Shown: positions 1 through 5,945, counted from the stretch's first letter. The stretch is 5,945 nucleotides of DNA from JBJEFI01 sp051873875 (GCA_051873875.1 JBJEFI010000134.1:1-5945); one strand, 5' to 3'. Numbers and translations are program-made. The notes: generated by a model from the sequence alone, not told the origin.

Positions 1-546
1 GCTGCTCGTTATGTACAAGATTTATTTAGTAATAATAATTATTTCCGTGTCTATACAAACTTAGATGTAGTTGGTGTAGAGCTTGGTGGAGCGATTAAAA
101 ATAGTATTGCCTTAGCAGCGGGATTAATTGCTGGTCTTGGCTACGGTGATAATGCTAAAGCAGCTTTGATGACGCGTGGATTGGCAGAAATGATTCGATT
201 AGGTCGTGCCTTAGGCGCAAATCCATTAACATTTTCAGGGTTAACTGGTATTGGTGACTTAATCGTAACATGTACAAGTATTCATAGCCGCAACTGGCGT
301 GCAGGTAATATGCTTGGAAAAGGTCAATCATTAGAAGATGTACAAGCTTCTATGGGAATGGTCATTGAAGGTGTACGTACGACAGAAGCAGTTTATCAGC
401 TAGCAAAAGAAAAAAATGTAGATATGCCAATTATTACAGCATTATATGAAGTATTATTTGAAGGCAAAGATCCAAAAGAAGGTGCAAGGGCATTAATGCT
501 TCGCATGAGAAAAGAAGAATATGAACAATTAGAAGAGTTACACTAA
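1..546 (+). CDS. gpsA: NAD(P)H-dependent glycerol-3-phosphate dehydrogenase, C-terminal part (5' truncated by window edge)
   Basis: GpsA reduces dihydroxyacetone phosphate to sn-glycerol-3-phosphate in the cytoplasm, the entry step for phospholipid and glycerol-phosphate polymer synthesis. The reading frame is open from base 1 and gives 181 residues. The family is about 330-345 residues, so the N-terminal Rossmann half lies outside the window. Seen here: GVELGGAIKN, whose lysine (bases 97-99) matches the conserved catalytic Lys; GLGYGDNAKAALMTRGLAEM; NPLTFSGLTGIGDLIVTC; and HSRNWRAGN, whose Arg-Asn pair contacts substrate in the family. The end (EEYEQLEELH) is a normal acidic C-terminus, so the gene looks intact. 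An internal TTG/ATG at 166-171 is not a real start because homology continues upstream of it. A hairpin terminator begins 9 bp after the stop, so this gene closes its transcription unit. Identification is very secure. Confidence 0.97.
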   Translation, partial: AARYVQDLFSNNNYFRVYTNLDVVGVELGGAIKNSIALAAGLIAGLGYGDNAKAALMTRGLAEMIRLGRALGANPLTFSGLTGIGDLIVTCTSIHSRNWRAGNMLGKGQSLEDVQASMGMVIEGVRTTEAVYQLAKEKNVDMPIITALYEVLFEGKDPKEGARALMLRMRKEEYEQLEELH

Positions 547-555
547 AAGAAAACG

Positions 556-585
556 GTTGATCAACAAAGTTGGTCAACTTTTTTT
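556..585 (+). terminator. Rho-independent terminator of gpsA
   Basis: A 10-bp stem (556-565 GTTGATCAAC pairing with 569-578 GTTGGTCAAC, one T-G wobble) closes a 3-nt AAA loop and is followed directly by seven T residues (579-585). It lies 9 bp after the gpsA stop codon. This is a textbook intrinsic terminator and separates gpsA from the autolysin gene. Confidence 0.9.
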
Positions 586-760
586 ATTAGGAATGAACAA
601 AAAGTTCTCCTGGATATTTATTTTTTTGAGTAATTTTACTCTAGTATTTGTCGACTTTTCTTGTTAATTTGTCACATTTCTGGGACAAAAGACTCTATGT
701 ATTGCCTACTTTCCTCTTATAGAATGAAGACAAATATGAGTAGGAGAGAGGAGGATTTTT
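586..760 (+). promoter_or_regulatory. Upstream region of the autolysin gene: weak promoter candidate and strong RBS
   Basis: This is the non-coding region before the glucosaminidase gene. A strong Shine-Dalgarno site (AGGAGG, 749-754, within a purine-rich stretch from 742) lies 6 nt before the ATG at 761 and fixes the start. The best -10-like hexamer is TATAGA at 718-723, but no good -35 sits 16-18 bp upstream of it. TTGTCA at 669-674 matches the -35 consensus in 5 of 6 positions, but its nearest -10-like hexamer (TATGTA, 696-701) is about 21 bp away. I see no recognisable SigD-type promoter, although B. subtilis lytD uses one. The promoter is therefore unassigned. A small hairpin (GAGTA-ATTT-TACTC, 628-641) and the palindrome listed separately also lie here. 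Confidence 0.4.
668..689. promoter_or_regulatory. 22-bp imperfect palindrome, candidate operator
   Basis: The arms TTTGTCACA (668-676) and TGGGACAAA (681-689) are inverted repeats with 8 of 9 positions paired, around a 4-nt centre. The symmetry and length suit a dimeric DNA-binding regulator. The left arm overlaps the best -35-like hexamer (TTGTCA, 669-674). I cannot match it to a known Bacillus box: it does not fit the cre, WalR, Rex or PlcR patterns. It could also be a chance structure in AT-rich DNA. Confidence 0.35.
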
Positions 761-3022
761 ATGAAGAAATATCAAACGATACTTTCCACTAGTATGACAG
801 TAGCAGTAGGAATGGCAGCATGGCAATTGTTAGATATGGGCCAAGAGAAGAAGGCGGAAGCATCTACTACGTATACATATAAAGTAAATACATCCGTCTT
901 AAACGTACGAGATAAAGCTAGCATAAATGGTAAAAAACTAGGGACAGTTAAGCAGGGAGACATACTTTCTGTATCTCAAACGATGGGAAACGGTTGGTTA
1001 AAAATTGCATATAAAGGAAAGACAGCGTATGTATGCGGAGATTATGTAAAGAAAGTGGCAGCCACAACTGTAAAGTCAGAAGAAAAACCAGCCACAAATA
1101 AAAAATATGAATATATTGTAAATACAGATGTATTAAATGTACGTTCGGAGTCTTCAATTAATGGTAGAAAGCTAGGAACAGTAAAAAAAGGAGAACGTTT
1201 AACCGTTAAGCAAACGTTAAGTAATGGTTGGCATCGAATTGATTTTAAGGGTAAAACTGGGTATGTAAGTGGTGATTATGTAAAGAAAAAAGTAATCGAA
1301 ACAACCACGACAACACCACCTGTTACAACAAATACAAACTATGAAATTATTAAATCAGATGTAAATCTGCGTGATAAGGCAAGTTGGAGTGGAAAAAGTC
1401 TAGCGGTTATTAAAAAGGGACAAGCTGTAAAGGCACAAGTACATAATAATGACTGGATGAAAGTAACATATAATGGGAAAACAGGTTATGTTGCTAAAGA
1501 ATATGTGAAAATCACAACTACTCAAAAACCAAATGAGGAAGTAAGGCCACCATCTAACCCAGATGCGAATGTAACACCACCCGTTCAAGTAAACTATGAA
1601 TATGTTGTAACAACAACAACGTTAAATGTCCGAAGTGGGGCATCAACTAAGCATCAAATTATTGGAACAGTGAAAAATGGAGAAAAACTAGATGTAAAAG
1701 AATCAGTAATGGGATGGTATAAAATTAATTACAAAGGAAAGACAGGCTATGTAAGTGCTGGTTATGTAGAAAAAAGGGAAGTAAAATCTTCTACAAGTGA
1801 ACCAACTCCAGAAAAGCCAACACCACCTAATAATCAAGAAGTGACACATGAAATCGTACAAGAAGATGTAAATCTGCGTGACCAACCAAGTTGGAGTGCA
1901 AACAAAATAATCGTAATAAAAAAAGGAACAAAGGTACATGCCCAAAGTCATAATAAAGACTGGATGAAGGTAACATATAATGGAAAAACAGGTTATGTTG
2001 CGAAGGAGTATGTACACGCTATTGATGAAACAAATCAGTCCAATACAGCAACTTCATATAAACAAGTAGATTTAAGAAAAAAATCAAATGTAACTGCTTC
2101 GGAGATAAATACATATGTGGAGGCATATACCAATTTAACAGGCAAACCTAGTAAAATAGCAGGTATGGGGCAATATATTATTGATATTGGGAAAGAATAT
2201 GGCATAAATGAACTTTTCCTAGCAGCTATTATTATTCATGAATCAGACTATGGGACATCTTATTTAGCGCATTTTAAAAATAACTTAACCGGTTTATATG
2301 CATTTGATGCTGCGCCATATGATTGTGCTGCTCGCTTTAGTAGTGTAAATGAAAGTATTCGCTATGCTGCTAGTTATATTCGTGCGTCGTATTTAAATGA
2401 AAATGGTAGCTATTATAATGGTGCATTTTTAGGGGATAAACAAGGCGGTATGAATGTAAAATATTCATCGGATGCTTTATGGGGACAAAAAATTGCTAAT
2501 CATATGGAAAAAATAAAAGCCTTTGATAAAGCTTATTATGATAAGCAATCTATTTCTGCTATCAATATGAATGTTAGTAATATGATCCCGGATAATCAAG
2601 ATTCATATCCAGTTTACGCAAGAGCCGTAGCAAATACGACAATTAGTCTATACGATCAAAAGGGTGGAAAGAAAGTAGGAACGTTAAATAAAGGAGATAT
2701 ATTCACACCAATCGCAAAAACAAATGATCACTATTTAAAAATTGCGACGAGTGATGGGAAAGTCTATTGGACAAGCAAATTACCAATGTCTAAGTATAAA
2801 GATTCTTTCCAATTTACAAATGTGCTACGTGTTCGCAATGATAAATTAGGAACAGTAGCCTTGTATGCAGATCCAGCAAAAAACACCGTAGTAGAACAAG
2901 TAAATAATTTTTCTTATTTACAACTAGATAAATCAAAATCAACAGATAAATTTTATGCTGTTATTTATAAAGATAAGACGGTTTGGATTGAAAAAGGATT
3001 AGCAGAAGTTGTATATGAGTAA
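761..3022 (+). CDS. Secreted SH3b-repeat endo-beta-N-acetylglucosaminidase (GH73-type autolysin, LytD-like)
   Basis: This is a 753-residue exported peptidoglycan hydrolase predicted to cleave the GlcNAc-MurNAc bond of glycan strands in wall growth, cell separation or turnover. A signal peptide has a basic MKK start, a hydrophobic core at about 10-24 and a likely AEA-S cleavage after residue 34. Five SH3b wall-binding repeats follow at about 38-99, 116-178, 194-251, 279-338 and 363-421, each with LNVR/NLRD near the start and a GKTGYV-type end, joined by Thr/Pro-rich linkers. The catalytic domain spans about 432-590: it begins VDLRKKSNVTASEIN, carries the presumed acid Glu494 in HESDYGTS, then NNLTGLYAFD, and ends with MNVKYSSDALWG. 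Two weaker SH3-like units fill about 616-676 and 688-746. The overall plan resembles B. subtilis LytD, but orthology is not shown, so no symbol is given. The ATG at 761 has an ideal Shine-Dalgarno site. A promoter region lies upstream and a terminator downstream, so it is probably monocistronic. Confidence 0.93.
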   Translation: MKKYQTILSTSMTVAVGMAAWQLLDMGQEKKAEASTTYTYKVNTSVLNVRDKASINGKKLGTVKQGDILSVSQTMGNGWLKIAYKGKTAYVCGDYVKKVAATTVKSEEKPATNKKYEYIVNTDVLNVRSESSINGRKLGTVKKGERLTVKQTLSNGWHRIDFKGKTGYVSGDYVKKKVIETTTTTPPVTTNTNYEIIKSDVNLRDKASWSGKSLAVIKKGQAVKAQVHNNDWMKVTYNGKTGYVAKEYVKITTTQKPNEEVRPPSNPDANVTPPVQVNYEYVVTTTTLNVRSGASTKHQIIGTVKNGEKLDVKESVMGWYKINYKGKTGYVSAGYVEKREVKSSTSEPTPEKPTPPNNQEVTHEIVQEDVNLRDQPSWSANKIIVIKKGTKVHAQSHNKDWMKVTYNGKTGYVAKEYVHAIDETNQSNTATSYKQVDLRKKSNVTASEINTYVEAYTNLTGKPSKIAGMGQYIIDIGKEYGINELFLAAIIIHESDYGTSYLAHFKNNLTGLYAFDAAPYDCAARFSSVNESIRYAASYIRASYLNENGSYYNGAFLGDKQGGMNVKYSSDALWGQKIANHMEKIKAFDKAYYDKQSISAINMNVSNMIPDNQDSYPVYARAVANTTISLYDQKGGKKVGTLNKGDIFTPIAKTNDHYLKIATSDGKVYWTSKLPMSKYKDSFQFTNVLRVRNDKLGTVALYADPAKNTVVEQVNNFSYLQLDKSKSTDKFYAVIYKDKTVWIEKGLAEVVYE
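872..2023 (+). repeat. Five in-frame SH3b-coding repeat units (A-A-B-A-B)
   Basis: Units A1 872-1057, A2 1106-1294, B1 1340-1513, A3 1595-1774 and B2 1847-2023 each encode one SH3b domain. A units carry VLNVR or TLNVR followed by LGTV or IGTV. B units carry DVNLRD with PSWS or ASWS and end DWMKVTYNGKTGYVAKEYV. B1 and B2 are in register 507 bp apart. Over 1451-1506 against 1958-2013 they match at 51 of 56 bases, and all five differences are synonymous. Linkers between units are low-complexity Thr/Pro/Glu-rich. Confidence 0.85.
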
Positions 3023-3026
3023 TGAA

Positions 3027-3063
3027 AAAAATAACCTTGCAAGATTAATGTAAGGTTATTTTT
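3027..3063. terminator. Intrinsic terminator after the autolysin gene
   Basis: A 15-bp stem (3027-3041 with 3049-3063, one G-T wobble) encloses a 7-nt loop. The arm ends are A5 and T5, so the structure has a U-tract on the + strand and could also work in the reverse direction. It starts 4 bp after the autolysin stop codon and insulates galE. Confidence 0.9.
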
Positions 3064-3073
3064 CCAGTATTTA

Positions 3074-3128
3074 TTTTCAGAAATTTCATAAATGATATAT
3101 AATAAAATATATTTTCTAATTAGAGGGG
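3074..3128 (+). promoter_or_regulatory. Candidate SigA-type promoter and RBS of galE
   Basis: A perfect -10 hexamer TATAAT is at 3098-3103. The best -35 is TTTTCA at 3074-3079 (4 of 6 matches), with an 18-bp spacer. A Shine-Dalgarno site AGAGGGG (3122-3128) lies 9 nt before the galE ATG. The placement just after a strong terminator supports a promoter here. The surrounding sequence is very AT-rich, so the exact hexamers could be chance matches. Confidence 0.5.
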
Positions 3129-3137
3129 ATAATAAAA

Positions 3138-4115
3138 ATGAATATTTTAGTTACGGGTGGAGCAGGTTATATCGGAAGTTATGCAGTAAATCAACTTTTA
3201 AAAAGAGGACATCATGTTAGCATAGTTGATAATTTATCTACTGGATCAACGGATGCTTTGGTAGAAGGGATTCCATTTTATGAAGGAGATATACGAGATA
3301 GCGCCTTCTTAAAAAGTGTTTTTTCTCGGGAACAAGTAGATTTAGTTATGCATTTCGCAGCAAAGCTAATTGCACCAGAAAGTGTGGAAAAACCATTAGA
3401 ATATTATAGTAATAATACAGTAGGAATGCATGTTTTATTAAGTACAATGAAGGAATGTGGTGTAAATCGAATTGTCTTTTCTTCAACAGCAGCTGTTTAT
3501 GGCTTATTGGATAAAGCGCCGATTACAGAAGAGGATCCAACATGTCCGATTAATCCATATGGAGAAACAAAGCTAGCAAGTGAAAAAATGATTCAGTGGG
3601 CTAGCAACGCTTATGGATTACAGTATGTTATTTTTCGCTATTTCAATGTAGCGGGAGGAAGAAAGCCTGGATATTCACCATTATATCAAACATCTCTTGT
3701 GCCTCGTGTATTATGTGCAGCGGAGGGGCTTGTTCCAAAGCTATCTATTTTTGGAGATGATTATGATACAGAAGACGGTACGTGTATTCGTGATTTCGTT
3801 CACGTAGAAGATTTAGCTTCTGCTCACGTTTTAGCAGCAGAGAAAATGATAGCAGGCACATGTGAAAATGGTATTTATCATTTAGGAAGTGGAAATGGTT
3901 TCTCTGTATTAGATGTTTTTGAAATTGCGAAAAAGGTAACAAATGTTGATATTCCATATGAAATTGCACCTCGTCGTCTAGGAGACCCTGTAAAATCAGT
4001 TGCTTCAAGTAGGAAGGCACAGGAGCAATTAGGTTGGACAAGAAACTACGAAACGTTGGAAATGATAATTACAGATGCATGGAAACATATACATGAAGAA
4101 AAGGTACATGTATAA
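3138..4115 (+). CDS. galE: UDP-glucose 4-epimerase (extended SDR family)
   Basis: This 325-residue cytoplasmic enzyme interconverts UDP-glucose and UDP-galactose through an NAD-bound 4-keto intermediate. Its length is normal for GalE (about 325-340). The N-terminal Rossmann motif is GGAGYIG (7-13). VDNLSTG (30-36) places Asp31 at the NAD ribose, and GDIRD (50-54) binds the adenine. HFAAK lies at 72-76. The catalytic part has SSTAAVYG (115-122), with Thr117 in the usual Ser/Thr position, and the YxxxK pair Tyr141/Lys145. FRYFNVAG (166-173) and CIRDFVHVEDLA (216-227) are further family signatures. The position matching E. coli Tyr299 in the substrate pocket is Ser287 (RRLGDPVKSVAS), a small residue that may admit N-acetylated sugars. 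It sits between a wall hydrolase and an LCP ligase with no galK/galT visible, so a role in surface polysaccharide precursor supply is more likely than Leloir catabolism (inference). Confidence 0.93.
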   Translation: MNILVTGGAGYIGSYAVNQLLKRGHHVSIVDNLSTGSTDALVEGIPFYEGDIRDSAFLKSVFSREQVDLVMHFAAKLIAPESVEKPLEYYSNNTVGMHVLLSTMKECGVNRIVFSSTAAVYGLLDKAPITEEDPTCPINPYGETKLASEKMIQWASNAYGLQYVIFRYFNVAGGRKPGYSPLYQTSLVPRVLCAAEGLVPKLSIFGDDYDTEDGTCIRDFVHVEDLASAHVLAAEKMIAGTCENGIYHLGSGNGFSVLDVFEIAKKVTNVDIPYEIAPRRLGDPVKSVASSRKAQEQLGWTRNYETLEMIITDAWKHIHEEKVHV

Positions 4116-4282
4116 TTTCGAAAATACTTATCGTGGCTTGGATATTTTTTATAAGAATAGTAAGCAGTCTTTGATTCTATTATAATTGTCCATTTAGGTA
4201 AAAATATAAGAAAGTTATTAGTTAGTGGAAAAATTGTGATAAAATGGTGTTTAGAAATTTATTAAGTAGTTGGAGGATAGCT
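4116..4282 (+). promoter_or_regulatory. galE-LCP intergenic region: no clear terminator, possible promoter, strong RBS
   Basis: I find no convincing hairpin with a T-run after galE; only a weak CTTAT/ATAAG pairing (4127-4131 with 4151-4155) flanks a short T-run. Read-through from galE is therefore possible. A perfect TATAAT occurs at 4181-4186 but lacks a good -35. A second -10-like site, TAAAAT, lies at 4240-4245 next to TGTGA. A Shine-Dalgarno GGAGG (4272-4276) sits 6 nt before the ATG at 4283 and decides that start. Confidence 0.4.
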
Positions 4283-5215
4283 ATGTCTAAATCTAGAACA
4301 GAACGCAAAAAACTATCTAGAACAAAGAAAATAATACTTTCTATTGTTGCTGTGTTAGTGATTGCATTTATTGGAAGTGGTGTATATGCGTATACACTAT
4401 ATAAAAAAATAGGAGAAACATATGCACCATTGAAACGAGATAAATCGGAGAAACGGGAAGAAAAAGTGACAATTAGCAAGGGGGATGCTATTTCCGTCTT
4501 GTTATTAGGAATTGACCAACGTAGTAATGAAAAAGCCCGATCTGACTCCATGATCTTATTAACGGTAGATCCAAAGACGAAAACATCGAAAATGGTTAGT
4601 ATTCCAAGGGATACATATGTAGAAATTGTTGGAAAAGGATTTGAGGATAAAATCAACCATGCCCATGCATTTGGTGGAGCTGAAATGTCGATACAGACAG
4701 TAGAAAAGTTTATGGATGTTCCAATCGATTATTATGTGAAAATTAATATGCGGGGTTTTGCAGAATTGGTTGACTTAATTGGAGGAATTGAAGTAAATAA
4801 TAAATTTACATTTAGTCAAGGTGGCAATACATTAGAAAAAGGACCACTTACATTGACAAGTAAGAATGTATTAAGTTATGTACGTATGCGTTATGATGAT
4901 CCTAATGGAGATTTTGGTCGTCAAGAGCGTCAACGAGAAGTTATTCAAAAGATAGCAGAAAAATCTATGTCCTTTGCCTCTATTACAAAAATTAATGATT
5001 ATATGAATATTTTAGGGAATAATGTGGAAACAAATGTATCACCGACAGAGATGGTAAAAATGATTCAAAGTTATGCACCAGCAATGAATAATACGGAAAC
5101 GTTGAATTTAAAAGGGACAGGTGGTAAGCATAGCGATGGCATCTGGTATTATGAAGTGGACGAAGTCTCAAAGCGAGACATATCGCAACAATTACGTAAG
5201 CATTTAGGTATTTAG
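4283..5215 (+). CDS. tagU: LytR-CpsA-Psr (LCP) family wall glycopolymer ligase, TagU-like
   Basis: LCP proteins transfer undecaprenyl-phosphate-linked polymers (wall teichoic acid, capsule or secondary wall polysaccharide) to peptidoglycan on the outer face of the membrane. This 310-residue protein has a basic cytosolic N-terminus, one transmembrane helix (about 17-38) and an external LCP domain (about 70-225). Motifs seen: VLLLGIDQR (72-80), ARSDSMILLTVDP with Arg86 and Asp88, VSIPRDTYVEI (105-115), DKINHAHAFGG (122-132), a segment ending DLIGGIEVN (164-172), and YVRMRYDDPNGDFGRQERQR (199-218), whose Arg/Asp cluster binds the lipid phosphate in the family. Length and motif order closely follow B. 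subtilis TagU (LytR). The symbol marks resemblance; the actual polymer is unknown. An in-frame ATG at 4244 would add 13 residues, but it lacks a Shine-Dalgarno site and puts non-typical residues before the basic start. The next gene begins 37 bp downstream with no terminator, so they are probably co-transcribed. Confidence 0.92.
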   Translation: MSKSRTERKKLSRTKKIILSIVAVLVIAFIGSGVYAYTLYKKIGETYAPLKRDKSEKREEKVTISKGDAISVLLLGIDQRSNEKARSDSMILLTVDPKTKTSKMVSIPRDTYVEIVGKGFEDKINHAHAFGGAEMSIQTVEKFMDVPIDYYVKINMRGFAELVDLIGGIEVNNKFTFSQGGNTLEKGPLTLTSKNVLSYVRMRYDDPNGDFGRQERQREVIQKIAEKSMSFASITKINDYMNILGNNVETNVSPTEMVKMIQSYAPAMNNTETLNLKGTGGKHSDGIWYYEVDEVSKRDISQQLRKHLGI

Positions 5216-5252
5216 TTATATAAGCATACATCAAGAATCGGGGGCAATTATC

Positions 5253-5945
5253 TTGAAAAAATTTATTGTATTTCTTTCTATTATGGCGACAGTTGCTGTT
5301 TTAATTTTTGGTAAGGTGACTTACGGAAATAAGATTAAAAATCAAGTAGCAAGCGCTGTAAAAAATAATGCACCAACTGTTCAACAACATACTGAAGAAA
5401 AAGAGACAAATACAGTTGTTTTTCCAACATTTTTTTCCGATAGCATACAGCAAAAACTAACAAACAATGAGAAAGTAAATATTGTTTTATTAGCTAGTAA
5501 CGGAGATAGTACGTATTACGGTAAAAGAGTAAAGGAAGAAGTAGAAAAAGCATACAATTCGTTAGTTAAAGTAACTGTACGAGATGTAGAGGGAACGTCG
5601 AATAAGGTTAAGGAAACAGCTACTTTTGAACAGGTGTTGTCAAAGCAACCAGACATGGTTATATGGGAAGTACCGTTATTAGCGGATAATGGGATTGTTT
5701 CCTCTGAAACAATGTTAGAGGCTGTAGCTGACATGGAAGCACAATTGACGGAAAAAGGGATTCAATTATTATTGCAACCTTCTTATCCTTTGTATGAAGC
5801 AGTGAATTATCCAAAACAAGAGCAAGCATTGCGTGAATATGCAAACGGAAAGGCAATTCCATATATCGATTACTGGAAACAATGGCCAGCCAATGATAGT
5901 GCTGAATTTCTTCAATACGTAGATAGTAATAAGGAAGAGCCTAAT
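5253..5945 (+). CDS. Exported SGNH/GDSL hydrolase-like protein, N-terminal 231 residues (3' truncated by window edge)
   Basis: The frame is open from a TTG at 5253 to the window end. GGGGG (5240-5244) lies 8 nt upstream as a Shine-Dalgarno site. The TTG start gives a KK pair followed by a hydrophobic segment (about 4-19), that is, a signal peptide or membrane anchor. Starting at the later ATG (5283) would remove the basic residues and half the helix. After a polar linker (about 25-70) the fold appears alpha/beta: VNIVLLASNGDSTYYG (75-90, containing GDS), PDMVIWEVPLLADNG (133-147) and GKAIPYIDYWKQWP (199-212). This strand order and the placement next to an LCP gene match SGNH/GDSL-type proteins found beside Bacillus surface-polymer genes, which act as esterases or acyl-transfer-related enzymes. 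The SGNH blocks are degenerate: GDS is not followed by the usual L/I-T/S, and the final visible segment NKEEPN stands where DxxHPN is often found. Family assignment is tentative, and substrate and activity are unknown. Confidence 0.65.
   Translation, partial: MKKFIVFLSIMATVAVLIFGKVTYGNKIKNQVASAVKNNAPTVQQHTEEKETNTVVFPTFFSDSIQQKLTNNEKVNIVLLASNGDSTYYGKRVKEEVEKAYNSLVKVTVRDVEGTSNKVKETATFEQVLSKQPDMVIWEVPLLADNGIVSSETMLEAVADMEAQLTEKGIQLLLQPSYPLYEAVNYPKQEQALREYANGKAIPYIDYWKQWPANDSAEFLQYVDSNKEEPN

Noticed and set aside
628..641. Small hairpin GAGTA-ATTT-TACTC as a terminator or RNA element
   Set aside because: The stem is only 5 bp, and the T-run lies upstream of it on the + strand (so an A-run follows on the - strand). 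It is the wrong arrangement for termination in either direction.
1703..2017. 104-codon minus-strand open frame within the SH3b repeats
   Set aside because: The product is hydrophobic and Tyr/Ile/Phe-rich, as expected from reverse reading of the Lys/Asn/Thr-rich repeats. Similar frames recur opposite other repeat units.
872..2023. Repeated sequence as a CRISPR array or mobile repeat
   Set aside because: The repeats are in frame, imperfect, domain-sized and encode SH3b modules. There are no short identical repeats with unique spacers and no terminal inverted repeats.
4127..4155. CTTAT/ATAAG pairing after galE as a terminator
   Set aside because: A 5-bp AT-rich stem with a ~19-nt loop and the T-run inside the loop would be unstable and is not arranged like an intrinsic terminator.
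4244..4282. Upstream ATG that would extend the LCP protein by 13 residues
   Set aside because: It has no Shine-Dalgarno site, while the ATG at 4283 has GGAGG at ideal spacing and gives the usual short basic N-terminus before the membrane helix.
4222..4656. 144-codon minus-strand open frame overlapping the LCP gene start
   Set aside because: It lies opposite a well-supported LCP gene and its promoter region, has no recognisable domain, and is explained by antisense reading of AT-rich coding DNA.

Overview
The window is AT-rich DNA with strong Shine-Dalgarno sites, tightly packed genes all on the + strand and Rho-independent terminators. The proteins are Gram-positive in type: an SH3b-repeat wall hydrolase, a LytR-CpsA-Psr (LCP) ligase and a Bacillus-style GpsA. 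This points to a low-GC Firmicute of the Bacillaceae/Planococcaceae (Bacillus or Lysinibacillus-like). The genus is an inference from protein resemblance, not from a search.

Layout from left to right: (1) the C-terminal half of gpsA (glycerol-3-phosphate dehydrogenase), entering from the left edge and closed by a hairpin terminator; (2) a ~215-bp intergenic region with a 22-bp imperfect palindrome upstream of (3) a 753-residue secreted autolysin, made of a signal peptide, five SH3b repeats in the order A-A-B-A-B, a GH73-type endo-beta-N-acetylglucosaminidase domain and two degenerate SH3-like units; (4) a strong hairpin terminator; (5) galE, a UDP-hexose 4-epimerase with its own promoter; (6) a 167-bp gap with no clear terminator; (7) a membrane-anchored LCP phosphotransferase close to B. 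subtilis TagU; (8) after 37 bp, and probably in the same transcript, the first 231 codons of an SGNH/GDSL-hydrolase-like exported protein starting with TTG and running off the right edge.

The genes fit one theme, building and remodelling the cell envelope. GalE makes UDP-galactose, and possibly UDP-GalNAc, for surface glycopolymers. The LCP protein attaches such polymers to peptidoglycan. The SGNH-like protein may modify them outside the membrane. The glucosaminidase cuts glycan strands. GpsA supplies glycerol-3-phosphate for lipids and, where present, glycerol-phosphate polymers. The right edge may be the start of a surface polysaccharide cluster. I see no mobile element, CRISPR array, tRNA or rRNA. 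No wholly new system is evident. The items most worth a second look are the SGNH-like protein with apparently altered catalytic blocks, the SH3b repeat architecture, the palindrome upstream of the autolysin and the small gate residue in GalE.
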